Shown: positions 25,655 through 35,900, numbered from the stretch's first letter. The stretch is DNA of 64,000 nucleotides from Flavobacterium johnsoniae (GCF_030388325.1 NZ_CP103794.1:3224001-3288000), one strand, 5' to 3'. The notes: generated by a model from the letters alone, not told the origin. Made by a program: numbers and translations.

Positions 25655-26061
25655 TTAATTCTTGTTAAGTTTTAACAGCTGTTTAATGAAGTTTTAAAAA
25701 TAAATTAAGAAAAATCACTTAAATATAGTAATAAATGAATAAAATTTAACTGAAAAAATGAAAAATAATAAGTGAATATTTAACATATAAAATTGAAATT
25801 TAAACAAAATAGATTTTTTGATATGATTTTGATGTTAAAATGCGCATCAGCTCTGGCATAAAAAACAAAAAGCGATCGGTTAGGGGATCGCTTTTTTAAT
25901 TTCAAGTTTAGTTTACTTTGAAAAAAACATCATTTGGGAATGATAAACACAATATGCTCCAAAAACTACTCCATTTGCATTTACGGCATTCCTTTAATCC
26001 GTTTTGTATATGTACGATAAATTGACTATTCTGGATTTATTATATGTGAAAAAGACGATAA
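25655..26061. other. Gene-free stretch between kaiC and the PPTase gene
   Basis: A strongly AT-rich gap of about 400 bases. It holds the terminator at 25868-25895 for the polyketide operon. I see no ORF, no repeat family member and no other clear signal. Confidence 0.5.
25868..25895 (-). terminator. Intrinsic terminator of the polyketide operon
   Basis: Perfect 10-base stem AAAAGCGATC with GATCGCTTTT and an 8-base loop, followed on the minus strand by TTTTTGTTTTTT. It lies 166 bases past the stop of the PPTase gene. Confidence 0.75.
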
Positions 26062-26583
26062 TTATTTTGATTCTAAATAATTTAGTTTCTTATAAGTCAC
26101 AACCTTTTCAAAACGCCCATGATTAGAAATAGAGACATCTTTAAAAGTTGCTGATGAAATTTTTAAATAAGGAATACCGAATTCGTCTTTTACAATTCCG
26201 TTTCTTTCGATTTCCACCACATTGTTGAGATTTTTTAAGTTATCTACAGCGATAGAATGAATATTTTCTGTAGAAATGACACTTTGGGTATAATAGGTGT
26301 TTTTAAGATAAGAAACAGTTCCAAGAGCCTGAAAATCGCTTAGAGAATTCAAGTCGCAAACTAGTTTTTTTGGACTGAATTCTCTTATTTTAGTTTGTCT
26401 ATTGTAGATTTTATAGGCCGCTTCTTTCATGCTCCAAAGCAGCCAAACCATAATTTCGGGATCATGATAATTTTTTATAAGCTGTTGTTCTTGTGAAGTA
26501 AAAAGCTTTTCAATTAAACCTTTACGCGACCATCTGCTTTCGAGCCGAGATTGCGCAAGATCTACAATATCATTGCCTATCAT
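26062..26583 (-). CDS. 4'-phosphopantetheinyl transferase
   Basis: Transfers the phosphopantetheine arm from CoA to a carrier protein, here most likely the adjacent ACP. The protein has 173 residues, in the range of the AcpS/Sfp superfamily. The N-terminal MIGNDIVDLAQSR carries the Mg-binding Asp of the family and LLWSMKEAAYKI holds the W-x-x-KE-x-x-x-K signature. It overlaps the ACP gene by four bases and is the last gene of the cluster. A dedicated transferase suggests the ACP is not served by the housekeeping enzyme. Confidence 0.9.
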   Translation of the reverse strand: MIGNDIVDLAQSRLESRWSRKGLIEKLFTSQEQQLIKNYHDPEIMVWLLWSMKEAAYKIYNRQTKIREFSPKKLVCDLNSLSDFQALGTVSYLKNTYYTQSVISTENIHSIAVDNLKNLNNVVEIERNGIVKDEFGIPYLKISSATFKDVSISNHGRFEKVVTYKKLNYLESK

Positions 26584-26834
26584 TTTGCTGCAAGTTTGGT
26601 TTCGATAATTTCAATAGCGGTTTTTACATCGAGCATACGTTCCATGTCGGCGTTGTCAATTACGACATCAAATTTTTCTTCAATATCCAATACAATGTCA
26701 ACAAGATTAGCCGAATTGATATTCAAATCTTTGATGAAATCGGTCTCTTCAGTTAGATTTTCGTGTGCCTCTGTATTAGCTGCATACGGTTTTATAATCT
26801 CTTTTAGTTTTTCGGTAAGTTCTTTTCTGTTCAT
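26580..26834 (-). CDS. Acyl carrier protein
   Basis: Carrier protein of 84 residues. The attachment Ser is in IKDLNINSANLVDIVLDIEEKFD; the usual DSL motif reads NSA here, so the Ser is kept but the preceding Asp is Asn. The four-helix layout and the following acidic helix are normal. A longer frame starts at 26870 inside the ketosynthase gene; ATG 26834, one base after that gene's stop, is preferred. It should hold growing acyl chains for the ketosynthase and dehydratase and then supply the type III synthase. Confidence 0.9.
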   Translation of the reverse strand: MNRKELTEKLKEIIKPYAANTEAHENLTEETDFIKDLNINSANLVDIVLDIEEKFDVVIDNADMERMLDVKTAIEIIETKLAAK

Positions 26835-26835
26835 C

Positions 26836-28104
26836 TTAATTTTCGAATTTTTTAAATAATATACAGGCATTTACATCGCCAAAACCAAAACTAGCTTTTG
26901 CAATTATTTTCGGTTTATAATCTATTGTTTTTTGGAGAACTTTTTCAGCATCAATAAACGCCGTAATTTCAGGATGAATATCGGAACAATTAAGATTTCC
27001 AAACAAAAATCCTTCGTGAAGCTGTAAAACGGAAGCCACACTTTCAATACTTCCTGATGCGCTTAAACAATGTCCAGTTAAGCTTTTTAAAGAATTAATG
27101 TACGGAAAATCAAAACCATAACGGTCTAAAGCTTCTGTCCAATTTTCAATCTCCAGACTGTCTTTTGTGGTTGCGGTAAGATGTCCGTTTATGGCATCAA
27201 TTTCGTTTGGATTTATATTGGCATTCAAAATAGCATCTTTAATACATTTTTGCACGGCAATACTATTTGGAGCTGTCATGCTTCCGCCGTCGCGTTGTCC
27301 GCCAGAATTGACGTTTCCGCCTAAAATTTCTGCATAGATTGTAGCATTACGTTCTAAAGCACTTTCCAAATCTTCAATAACCAAAGCGCCTGCGCCACTT
27401 CCTGGAACAAAACCGCAAGCTGTTGCGCTCATAGGTCTTGAACCTTCTTCTGGATTTTCATTGTATTTAGAAGAACAAACGCGAAGCGCATCAAAACCAG
27501 CCCAAATATACGGACCGCTATCTGAAGTGCTTCCTGTTAAAATTCGTTTTGCTTGTCCAGATTGTATGCGATCGTAAGCCATTAAAATAGCTTCAGTTCC
27601 CGTTGTGCAAGCCGATGAATTTGTAGTAACCTGATTTCCAAGTCCAATTTTTCCGCCTAAATACGCGCTTACACCGCTGTTCATGGTTTGCGCAACAACA
27701 GTGCTTCCTAATCTTCGGGTTTGTAAATCATCAATTTTATAAATGCTTTCGCGAAATTTCTCGATCCCAGAAGTTCCAGATCCGAAAATGGTTCCGCTGT
27801 CCCAATCTGGAGTTTCGTTTATGGGTAAACCTGCATTTTTCCAAGCTTCTAATCCTGCAATTACGCCGTATAGAATTCCTGTGCTGTTAAATCCGCGGAG
27901 TTCGAGTTCGGTAAAATAGTGCGATTTAAGTTCGTCAGAAATCTGTGGCTGACCCGCAATCTGGCAAGAGAACTGCAATTCGGCTAACTGCGCATCATGA
28001 CGAATTCCCGAAATGCCATTTTTAATAGCATTTGTAAATTCGGGAATACCGACGCCGTTTGGTGCAGCAATGCCTAAACCTGTTATTACTACTCGTTTTT
28101 TCAT
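26836..28104 (-). CDS. Beta-ketoacyl-ACP synthase (FabF-like ketosynthase)
   Basis: Condensing enzyme of about 422 residues, of the FabF/KAS II type. The nucleophile is Cys166 in TNSSACTTGTEAILMAYD. Two active-site histidines are in NGHLTATTKDSLE and SLTGHCLSASGS, so the Cys-His-His set is intact. GFGDVNACILF near the end is the usual C-terminal motif (GFGGxN). The frame is open upstream to 28143, but ATG 28104 overlaps the dehydratase stop as ATGA and gives a standard MKKRVVITGLG start. It likely builds or extends the acyl starter on the adjacent ACP. Confidence 0.93.
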   Translation of the reverse strand: MKKRVVITGLGIAAPNGVGIPEFTNAIKNGISGIRHDAQLAELQFSCQIAGQPQISDELKSHYFTELELRGFNSTGILYGVIAGLEAWKNAGLPINETPDWDSGTIFGSGTSGIEKFRESIYKIDDLQTRRLGSTVVAQTMNSGVSAYLGGKIGLGNQVTTNSSACTTGTEAILMAYDRIQSGQAKRILTGSTSDSGPYIWAGFDALRVCSSKYNENPEEGSRPMSATACGFVPGSGAGALVIEDLESALERNATIYAEILGGNVNSGGQRDGGSMTAPNSIAVQKCIKDAILNANINPNEIDAINGHLTATTKDSLEIENWTEALDRYGFDFPYINSLKSLTGHCLSASGSIESVASVLQLHEGFLFGNLNCSDIHPEITAFIDAEKVLQKTIDYKPKIIAKASFGFGDVNACILFKKFEN

Positions 28105-28538
28105 AATCTTTTCGTTATCATTCCTGCCAAAATTCCTCTGCAAACTTCTTGTCCTGCTTCATTCTTCATTACCGCACTGCATTTGAGTTTCCCAAAACGG
28201 AAAAATAGTTTCTCTGAAGTTACGGTTACTTTTTCATTCGGATAAACAGGTTTTAAAAATTCCATATCGGCTGATGTAAAAGCAATTACGGTATCGATTT
28301 TCAAGTCATTATTCAATAAGAAAATCCCCAAACAAACCATTCCGATTTGCGCCATTGTTTCTGTTAAAATAACGCCGGGTGTAACTGGATTATTTTTAAA
28401 ATGACCTTTATAAAAATCAAGATTTTCGTTAAAAGTATACGTTCCTATAACGCCGTTTTCATCTGCAGACAATAATTCATCCACAAATAAAAAAGGTTCG
28501 CCGTACGGAAGCTGTTTTATAATATCGTTTAATTCCAT
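28101..28538 (-). CDS. 3-hydroxyacyl-ACP dehydratase (FabZ-like hotdog protein)
   Basis: Hotdog-fold dehydratase of 145 residues, FabZ length. PYGEPFLFVDELLS at the N-terminus and FYKGHFKNNPVTPGVILTETMAQIGMV are family motifs; the His of GHF and the Glu of LTETMAQ correspond to the catalytic His and Glu of FabZ. It lies between the type III polyketide synthase gene (10-base gap) and the ketosynthase gene (4-base overlap). It should dehydrate ACP-bound intermediates. No ketoreductase or enoyl reductase gene is in the cluster, so those would come from housekeeping fatty-acid synthesis. Confidence 0.92.
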   Translation of the reverse strand: MELNDIIKQLPYGEPFLFVDELLSADENGVIGTYTFNENLDFYKGHFKNNPVTPGVILTETMAQIGMVCLGIFLLNNDLKIDTVIAFTSADMEFLKPVYPNEKVTVTSEKLFFRFGKLKCSAVMKNEAGQEVCRGILAGMITKRL

Positions 28539-28548
28539 AATTCAAAAA

Positions 28549-29601
28549 TTACCATTGTAATAAAACACGTTGTGCAGAAAATCCAGGTCCAAAACTCAGC
28601 ATTAAACCTTTTTCTCCTTTTTGAGGTTTTCGATCCATAATTCGCTCTAAAACATATAACACGGTTGCACTCGACATATTTCCATATTGTTTCAGAATTT
28701 CTTTAGTATCGTCTATATTTTTATTCAAACCTGAAAAAAGTTCTTCGACCGTATTTACAATTTTTTTTCCTCCCGGATGAAAAATCATGTGGTCAACATC
28801 TTTAATTTCAAGATTATTCTGTTTTAAAAAGGGATGAATAATATCGCCAAAATGAGATGCAATCGTATCTGGAACTTCAATATCCAAAACCATTTGAAGT
28901 CCGCCATTCGTGAGTTTAAAACCCATCATATGTTCGGCATCATAAAAATGGTACATTTGTTCGTCTAGAATTTCTGGACCTTCGTCTTTTTCATCAGAGG
29001 ATAATAAACAACAGGCCGCGCCGTCTCCAAAAATGGCTGCGCTGACAATATTCGGCATCGAAAAGTCATTTAACTGAAAAGTAGCCGTTGGTGATTCGAC
29101 TGCAATGACTGCCGCGCGTTTTCCAGGATTTGATTTCAGGAAGTTTTTCGCATAAATAATTCCAGAGATACCTGCTGCGCAACCCATTTCGGTAACGGGA
29201 AGGCGCACAATATCTTGGCGTAATTTCATTTTATTGATGAGATACGCATCTAAAGACGGAATCATAATTCCGGTACAGCTTACTGTGATAATATAATCTA
29301 AACTCTGTGGATCCCAATTGGCTTTTTCAAGTGCTTTTTCTAGAACCTGATGTCCTAAAACGATCATTTCTCTGCTGTAAATGTCATTTTTTTCTTCAAA
29401 AGAAGTGGCGGTAAAAACTTCCGAAGGTTCCATAATGGAATATCTTTTGTCTACCGATGCACCTTCAAAAATCTTCTTTACTTTTTTGATAAAACGTTCT
29501 TCTTGTCCTTCCAGCCAAACATCTACAAGTGGAAGAATATCTTCGGTTGAACGGGAATATTGCGGAAGCTGTTTCGCAGCTGTAATTATCTTTACACTCA
29601 T
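28549..29601 (-). CDS. Type III polyketide synthase (chalcone/stilbene synthase family)
   Basis: Homodimeric condensing enzyme of 350 residues that extends an acyl starter with malonyl units and cyclises it. The catalytic triad is complete: Cys141 in VTEMGCAAGISG, His275 in MIFHPGGKKIV, Asn308 in YGNMSSATVLYV. LMLSFGPGFSAQRVLLQW is the family's C-terminal GFGPG-like motif. Bacterial relatives with long-chain starters make alkylresorcinols or alkylpyrones. It overlaps the methyltransferase gene by four bases and is the core gene of this seven-gene operon. The product cannot be read from the sequence. Confidence 0.95.
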   Translation of the reverse strand: MSVKIITAAKQLPQYSRSTEDILPLVDVWLEGQEERFIKKVKKIFEGASVDKRYSIMEPSEVFTATSFEEKNDIYSREMIVLGHQVLEKALEKANWDPQSLDYIITVSCTGIMIPSLDAYLINKMKLRQDIVRLPVTEMGCAAGISGIIYAKNFLKSNPGKRAAVIAVESPTATFQLNDFSMPNIVSAAIFGDGAACCLLSSDEKDEGPEILDEQMYHFYDAEHMMGFKLTNGGLQMVLDIEVPDTIASHFGDIIHPFLKQNNLEIKDVDHMIFHPGGKKIVNTVEELFSGLNKNIDDTKEILKQYGNMSSATVLYVLERIMDRKPQKGEKGLMLSFGPGFSAQRVLLQW

Positions 29602-30311
29602 ATTTTAGAAATTATCCACTGGTAACGAAAAGCCCATTTCCAGTTAATGGAATAGTTATTTAAATTTAATTTTTTAGAAAAATGCACTAATTCGTTCTTT
29701 TTGAATCCTCTTAAAATAGAAACCAAACCGTCATTTTTTGACATTTTATTGAGATTGAAAACAAAACAAATTCCTTCAAAAAGTCGGTACGCCAATTTAC
29801 TGCGATGAAGATCGTTTACTACAATTCCAACTCTTGCATTTTGATGAAGCAGATCTAAAATATTTTCAATTTCTTGGTTTGAAAAATGATGTAAGGTTAA
29901 GGTACACAAAGCGATATCGTATTTTACATCACGGAATTCTTCACTAAAAATATCCAAACATAAATATTCGATATTTTTAAATTCTTTAGAAAGTTTCTGA
30001 GCGTAATTTACTGTAAAAGCATTTGCATCAATACCGATTAATTTAAAATTGATGTTTTGTTTTTTTCCGTATTCTGCAAGCATTCTTAGCATATCTCCAT
30101 TTCCGCAACCAACATCAGCAATTGTAGCAGGTTTAGAAACATCAATTTTTTCTAAAAGCTGTTTGATGCCGTGCAAAGTGAGTTTGTTTCCACCCAATAA
30201 TCGGTTAATCGCCGCAATTTTATCAAGCGCATGAATAAGTTCTTCGCCTTCAAGCGAAAAATCGTCCATTATTTCGGGTTCTTCGGTTCTATATTTCGTA
30301 TTTATTGCCAT
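29598..30311 (-). CDS. SAM-dependent methyltransferase (class I)
   Basis: Methyltransferase of 237 residues. The SAM-binding motif I is ATIADVGCGNGDMLRMLAEYG, motif II is near LIGIDANAF, and a post-I stretch reads VKYDIALCTLTLHHFSN, which is typical for small-molecule O- or C-methyltransferases. It starts directly at the end of the flavoprotein gene and overlaps the polyketide synthase gene. In context it should methylate the polyketide product or a precursor. It resembles the roles in the Streptomyces srs phenolic-lipid operon, though that methyltransferase belongs to a different class. Confidence 0.92.
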   Translation of the reverse strand: MAINTKYRTEEPEIMDDFSLEGEELIHALDKIAAINRLLGGNKLTLHGIKQLLEKIDVSKPATIADVGCGNGDMLRMLAEYGKKQNINFKLIGIDANAFTVNYAQKLSKEFKNIEYLCLDIFSEEFRDVKYDIALCTLTLHHFSNQEIENILDLLHQNARVGIVVNDLHRSKLAYRLFEGICFVFNLNKMSKNDGLVSILRGFKKNELVHFSKKLNLNNYSINWKWAFRYQWIISKI

Positions 30312-31439
30312 TTAGTTTGTGGTAACAGGATTTCCGTGCGTTTGTTTGATTATGGTTGAAAGAAGAGATGGAAAAGATGCCGCGATAATAGTTATGAAAG
30401 AAGTCAGTTTTTTGTGCGTTAAAGCTTTAGCTAAAATTCTTCCGAAAAAAAGACGTTTATGAAATTGCTTTTTCCATTCTCTAGCATATTTTTTTTCTAA
30501 TGCATCACGCGAAACAATGTTGCCATTATAAAAATCAGTGATTAATTCTGATGCTATTTTTGCACTATGAATCGCCATTGCCATTCCGTTGCCGCACATC
30601 GGGTGATTAAGTCCAGCAGTATCTCCAATCATTAAAATGTGGTTTTCTACAGGCAGTTTTTTATCAAAAGAAATTTGGCTAATAGTTAAAGGTTTATCAA
30701 AAAGGGGAGTGCTGTTTTCAAAAACTGCTTTTAGATTTTTATTCTTATAAAGAACTTCTTTTTGATAGTCTTCTATATTTTTATAATTTTTAAAAGTTTC
30801 ATAATCTGCCAAATAACAGATATTTATGATATTATTTTCGATAGTAGAAACACCACAATAACCGCCATCAAAATTATGAATCGCGACCAAATTAGGATTA
30901 AAATCTCCATAATAATGACCTTTTACAGCCAACCAAGGCGATTTTTTACCAATAAATTCTCGAGCCAATTGCTGATCGATATTAGAGCGTTTTCCGTAAG
31001 CTCCCAAAACTATTTTAGCAGAAAAACTTTGTTCTGAAGTTTCTACCGTAAAAGCATCATTTTCAAAAGAAACATCTGTCACATTTTCATTAATAATAAT
31101 GCATCCATTTTTTATGGCATTTTCAAATAAAAAATGATCTAAAGCGTAACGGCTAATTCCAAATCCGCCTAAAGGAAGTTTAGTTTCGGCGCTTTTGCCA
31201 TTTTGAGCTGTAAATTCGAAATTGGTAATTTTAGACGGATCGAGAACAGAAACATCTGCGCCAAGCCAGTTTAGATAAGGTAAAATTTCGTTTGAGATAT
31301 ATTCGCCGCAAACTTTATGTTTTGGGTAATTGTTTTTTTCTAAAAGAGTGACTTTCAATCCAGCTCTAGACAAATGAATAGCGCTTGCTAAACCAGCAAG
31401 ACCGCCGCCAATAATAAGTACATCTGGATTTTTTTCCAT
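30312..31439 (-). CDS. FAD-dependent oxidoreductase (geranylgeranyl-reductase/hydroxylase type)
   Basis: Flavoprotein of 375 residues. DVLIIGGGLAGLASAIHLSRAG is the FAD-binding GxGxxG motif, followed by LLEKNNYPKHKVCGEYIS, typical of the geranylgeranyl-reductase/PHBH-like group. A second FAD motif, ILMIGDTAGLNHPMCGNGMAMAI, has the conserved GD. It is the first gene of the polyketide operon and directly precedes the methyltransferase gene. Likely role: hydroxylation or reduction of the polyketide lipid, as FAD hydroxylases do in phenolic-lipid pathways. The reaction direction is not established from sequence. Confidence 0.92.
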   Translation of the reverse strand: MEKNPDVLIIGGGLAGLASAIHLSRAGLKVTLLEKNNYPKHKVCGEYISNEILPYLNWLGADVSVLDPSKITNFEFTAQNGKSAETKLPLGGFGISRYALDHFLFENAIKNGCIIINENVTDVSFENDAFTVETSEQSFSAKIVLGAYGKRSNIDQQLAREFIGKKSPWLAVKGHYYGDFNPNLVAIHNFDGGYCGVSTIENNIINICYLADYETFKNYKNIEDYQKEVLYKNKNLKAVFENSTPLFDKPLTISQISFDKKLPVENHILMIGDTAGLNHPMCGNGMAMAIHSAKIASELITDFYNGNIVSRDALEKKYAREWKKQFHKRLFFGRILAKALTHKKLTSFITIIAASFPSLLSTIIKQTHGNPVTTN

Positions 31440-31534
31440 ACCACCAATTTAGTCATAAAATATGGAATATTGTTTATATAATTTGGCTAAAATTATAGGA
31501 GAAAGATTGAAATTATGCAACTTCTTTATGAATA

Positions 31535-32566
31535 TTAAAATGTAATTTTCTTTGTCGAATCACGTTCAATTAGACTCGCTTTTATGATTTTAGTTTCAAA
31601 TTCTGGTTGGTTTTGCTCTTCATTTTCAATTCGTTCAATTACTTTTTGGACAGCAATCTGGCCCATAAAAACGCCATGCTGACTAATACAAGATATTGAT
31701 GGTTTGCAATATTTAAACATTTCACTGTTCGTAAAACCAATTATAGAAATATCTTCAGGAATTTTATAACCTCTATTTTGGGCAATCGTCATCGATTCGA
31801 CTGTAGAATATTCTTCAAGACCGATAATTCCATCTACTTTTTGATAATCTAACATGGTTTTTATTTCGGTTTCAAAATCATATTCTTTTTTAATGAGCGA
31901 AATCAGTTTTTTATTTACAGGAATATTATAATCTTCATGTGCTTTCAGATAGCCGTCGATTCTCAGTTTTACAATTCCTAAGTAATCTAAAACTGTTACT
32001 ATGGCGATGTTTTTACAGCCTGTTTTTATGAGATGTTCTGTTGCTTTGTACGAACAGTTAAAATCGTCTACAATAATTTTGTCTGTTTCTAAAGAATCAA
32101 AAACGCGATCGAACATTACAACTGGACCTGCATTTTTTATAAAATTCTCAATATGAGCAATATGCTGTTTAGATTGCGCTTCTTCGCATAAAGAAATTAG
32201 CAAACCGTCGATAATTCCATTTTCTAAAAGATTGATGGAGGTGATTTCTTTTTCGAGTTTTCCATTCGAAATAATCGTAATCAAATTATAGCCTTTTTCA
32301 TTTGCAGCTTGTTCCATTCCGTTAAAAATCTGAACAAAAAAATGATTCAGAATAGTCGGCATAATTACGCCAATTGTTTTGGTTTTTTTATTAAGTAAAC
32401 TTAATGCAATGCTGTTGGGTTTGTAATTATGAAGTTGTGCGTAATTCTTAATTTTATTTTTTGTAGCTGTGCTTATGTCATGGCTGTCGTTCAGGGCTTT
32501 AGATACCGTTGCAATCGAAGTGTTAAACTCTTTTGCGATCTGTTTCAAAGTAATTTTCTTATTCAT
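31535..32566 (-). CDS. LacI-family transcriptional regulator of the PUL
   Basis: Regulator of 343 residues. The N-terminal helix-turn-helix and hinge helix are clear (ITLKQIAKEFNTSIATVSKAL, then NYKPNSIALSLLNKKTK). The remainder is a periplasmic-binding-protein-like sugar sensor (about 60-335), with PVVMFDRVFDSLETDKIIVDD in the middle. It is divergent from susC and so is the probable regulator of the locus, in place of a hybrid two-component sensor or ECF sigma pair common in such loci. The intergenic region holds a perfect inverted repeat (32734-32755) that is a candidate operator. Confidence 0.93.
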   Translation of the reverse strand: MNKKITLKQIAKEFNTSIATVSKALNDSHDISTATKNKIKNYAQLHNYKPNSIALSLLNKKTKTIGVIMPTILNHFFVQIFNGMEQAANEKGYNLITIISNGKLEKEITSINLLENGIIDGLLISLCEEAQSKQHIAHIENFIKNAGPVVMFDRVFDSLETDKIIVDDFNCSYKATEHLIKTGCKNIAIVTVLDYLGIVKLRIDGYLKAHEDYNIPVNKKLISLIKKEYDFETEIKTMLDYQKVDGIIGLEEYSTVESMTIAQNRGYKIPEDISIIGFTNSEMFKYCKPSISCISQHGVFMGQIAVQKVIERIENEEQNQPEFETKIIKASLIERDSTKKITF

Positions 32567-32733
32567 TTTTGGGACTCTTTGATAATAGAAATCAACAGTA
32601 TTTTGGGTTTTAGTTTAACGAATATACAATATAAATTATCTTGTTTTATGAATAGTGTTTTGCTTTTCATAAATTTTTTTTCATTGCATAAAATTGTAGT
32701 TAATTTCTTTGTTTTTTAATTTTTTGATAAAAA

Positions 32734-32755
32734 TTTACTTAAACCTTTAAGTAAA
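32734..32755. promoter_or_regulatory. Candidate operator for the LacI-type regulator
   Basis: TTTACTTAAA, CC, TTTAAGTAAA: 10-base arms that are exact reverse complements around a 2-base centre. The length and position between the divergent regulator gene and susC suit a LacI-family operator. Binding is inferred from layout, not shown. Confidence 0.5.
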
Positions 32756-32873
32756 ATTTTGGCAAAATTCCCAACCACTTTAAACGCCTTGTATTTCCTG
32801 CTTTTTTTCAATTATAGAATCGATTTTTTAAGAATTGATATTTTTTCGATTTAGAACTTCTTCAAGTTAAAAA

Positions 32874-32906
32874 TTGAATTATTCCTATTTCACGTCTATA
32901 TATTTG
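32874..32906 (+). promoter_or_regulatory. Candidate susC promoter
   Basis: TTG at 32874-32876 and TATATTTG at 32899-32906, spaced 22 bases, fit the Bacteroidota -33/-7 layout with slightly long spacing. The element is 52 bases ahead of the susC ATG and 118 bases downstream of the inverted repeat. Confidence 0.6.
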
Positions 32907-32958
32907 AACTATTAACAAAAAAAAGACCAAAAAAATCCAAAATTAAAAACCAGCATTT

Positions 32959-35900
32959 ATGAAAAATTATTTATTTAAGATGGTATTTTCCGTTTTTCTA
33001 TTGATTACGGCGAATGCATTTTCTCAAAATGTCTCAGGAATTGTAACCTCCAATACAGGTCCTTTGCCGGGAGTAGATTTAAAAGTTAAAAGCAGTAACA
33101 TCGGAACCACTACAGATTTTGATGGGAAGTTTTCGATTGCTTTAACTTCAGAAACAGGAACTTTAGTCGTGAATTATTTAGGATACGAAACACAAGAAGT
33201 TGTAGTTAAAAGGAATCAGTCGGTTACGATTACTATGATCGAAAGCATGAATACTTTAGATCAGGTTGTAGTTGTAGGGTACGGACAAACTCAAAACAAA
33301 AAAGCAGTTTCTACGGCAGTTGGCGTTGTAAATGCCGCGCAGATTACAGAATTAGCTGTGAGTCGTCCAGAAGCGGCTTTGCAGGGAACATCGCCTGGAG
33401 TTACTGTAGTGCAGACTTCGGGATCGCCGGGAGCGCCTTTAACAGTTCGATTGAGAGGGGCAGCTTCGGTTGGAGCTTCAGCGCCTTTGTATTTGGTTGA
33501 CGGACAGCAGGTTCCTAATTTGAACTTTGTAAATCCTGATGATATTAAAAGCATGAATATCTTGAAAGATGCGGCTTCTGCCGCAATTTATGGTGCGCGC
33601 GGAGGAAACGGAGTTATTTTAGTAGAAACCAAAACAGGAAGACGCGGTTCTGCAAAACCAAACATTACAATTGATACTTATACTGGTTTTCAGTCTCTTG
33701 GAAACAAGCCTGATTTGATGGATAAAAACGCTTACGTTTCTTATTTGAATGATTTTAGAACCAAAAATCCAGGAAATGGAAACGTTTTGACACCTGCCGA
33801 AATTGCAAAATTACCAAACACAGATTGGTATGGAGAATTGTTTGAAACCACTCCAGTTTCTAGTTTAAGCAGTTCTATTTCAGGCGGTGGCGAAAATTAC
33901 TCATACAATATTTCAGGCGGACTTTTTGACCAAAAAGGAATGGTTGGCGGCAACGAAGGAAAATCGCAATACACTAGAAAAAATGTAAAACTGAATTTTG
34001 AAACTGATATTACTTCGAAGTTTAATATCAATGTAGGTTTAAATTTGGTGGATGTAGAAAGAGATTATCTTTTTGAAAATCAATCAGGAACAGGGATTTC
34101 TATTATGAATTTCGTGAATTCTATTCCAGCGATTTATCCCGCTTTTGCTTCAGATGACAGATCTGTTCCTTTCGGAATGGGAAATCAGCAGGGAGTTGTA
34201 GTAAACGGCGTTTCTCTGCCAACGGTTGGAGCGGTTGCGAATCCTTTTTTGGCTTTGATTATTACTAATAATAAATCGGTTTCAGATATTACAACGGCAA
34301 ATATCAAAGGAACTTGGAAAGTTACCAACGATTTTAAAATTACTGGAACTTATTTTCATTACAAAGACAACACATTCGATAAACAATTTACACCAACTTT
34401 TGATTTTTCCGATCAAGGATATGTCAATACGAATGCAACTTTGAGAGAAACGCTTTATTCTAACAAAATGACGCAGTTTGATGGAAACGGCTCATATAAA
34501 TTCTCCAATTTAGGCAATCATAATTTAGATGTTTTGGCTGGAATGTCGGTTTATCAAACCACTTTCGAAACCAGTTCAAGAAATGGAGTTGGCTTTTTTA
34601 CGAATGATTTCAAATCAACCAATTTTGCAACAATCCGAAATCCGTCGGGAATAACTTCTGCTGTTCCTTACGCTTTTGATACGGCTTTAGTTGGATATTA
34701 CGGAAAAGTAAATTACGATTATGCTCATAAATATTTGCTTTCTGGAACGCTGAGAGCCGATTCTTCATCAAACTTTGGATCTAATAATAGAACGGGAATT
34801 TTTCCTTCTGTTTCTGGAGGTTGGGTAATTTCTGAAGAAAGTTTTTTAAACAATTCAAAATTCATTAATCTATTAAAACTTCGTGCAAGTTGGGGTATAA
34901 ATGGAAGCGATAATATCAATCCGTTCCAATATTCTTCGGTGCTGAATTCAGGTTCAGGAACCAATTTTGGCGGAGAAAACGTTTCTGGTTTAACGCCTGC
35001 ATTTTTACCAAATCCTGACGTAAAATGGGAAGAAGTTGCCCAAACCAACTTTGGTGTAGACATCAACGCTTTCAATAATTCATTCGGATTGACATTTGAT
35101 TATTACATTAAAAAAACAAGCGATATGCTGATTCCGATTGGAGTTCCTTTATTCTCTGGTTATCCAGCGCCTGCGACCAATATTGCTGATATGGAAAACA
35201 AAGGTTTTGAATTGTTGCTTTCGTACAGAAAAAAATATGAAAACGGGTTTTCTTGGGATATTGCAGCAAACCTTGCGCAAAACAAAAACAAAGTAACTAG
35301 TTTAGGAAACAACGGACAGCCATTAACAGGCGGAACAGGAACTTTTGTTTTCAACGATCCAATTACTTTGACTACAGAAGGACATTCTATTGCAGGATTT
35401 TATGGTTACCAAGTAGAATCTATTGATGCTGCGGGGAATTTAGTTTATAAAGACAACGATGGCGTTCCAGGTATTACAACCGCTGACAAAACGTATATAG
35501 GAAGCGCTCTGCCTGATTTTACTTATGGAGTTAATTTGGGAGCAGCTTATAAAAACTTCGATTTCAATGCCTTTTTATACGGATCTGAAGGAAATGATAT
35601 TTACGATGCCACGATTAGAACCGATGCAGGTTATTCGAACAGAAAAGATTCTTATTCTACAAATGGCTTAAAAAATAGTTTAGGTTTTGGTTTGACCGAT
35701 TCTCAGGTTTCAGATTTCTATGTAAAAGATGGTTCTTTTTTAAAACTAAAAACGGTGACTTTGGGTTACAGCCTTCCGTCAAGTTTAGTGGATAAGCTTA
35801 AAATCGACAAATTCAGAATTTATGTAACGGGCCAGAATTTGTGGGTAAGTACGAAATACGACGGAACAGATCCAGAAATTGGAGAATCTGGTGCAAGCAA

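Larger units (their letters stand above)
32567..32958. other. Divergent intergenic control region lacI-susC
   Basis: This 392-base, highly AT-rich gap separates the LacI-type gene and susC. It contains a 22-base inverted repeat (32734-32755) and a susC promoter (32874-32906), listed separately. The remainder is T-rich with no ORF I would support. Confidence 0.7.

Noticed and set aside
26062..31439. Cluster considered as flexirubin (dar) genes
   Set aside because: The core enzyme is a type III synthase with Cys-His-Asn, not the DarB ketosynthase with DarA-type partner, and the other flexirubin genes are absent.
33291..33554. Minus-strand ORF inside susC
   Set aside because: It is antisense to the conserved plug domain of SusC and is explained by codon bias there.
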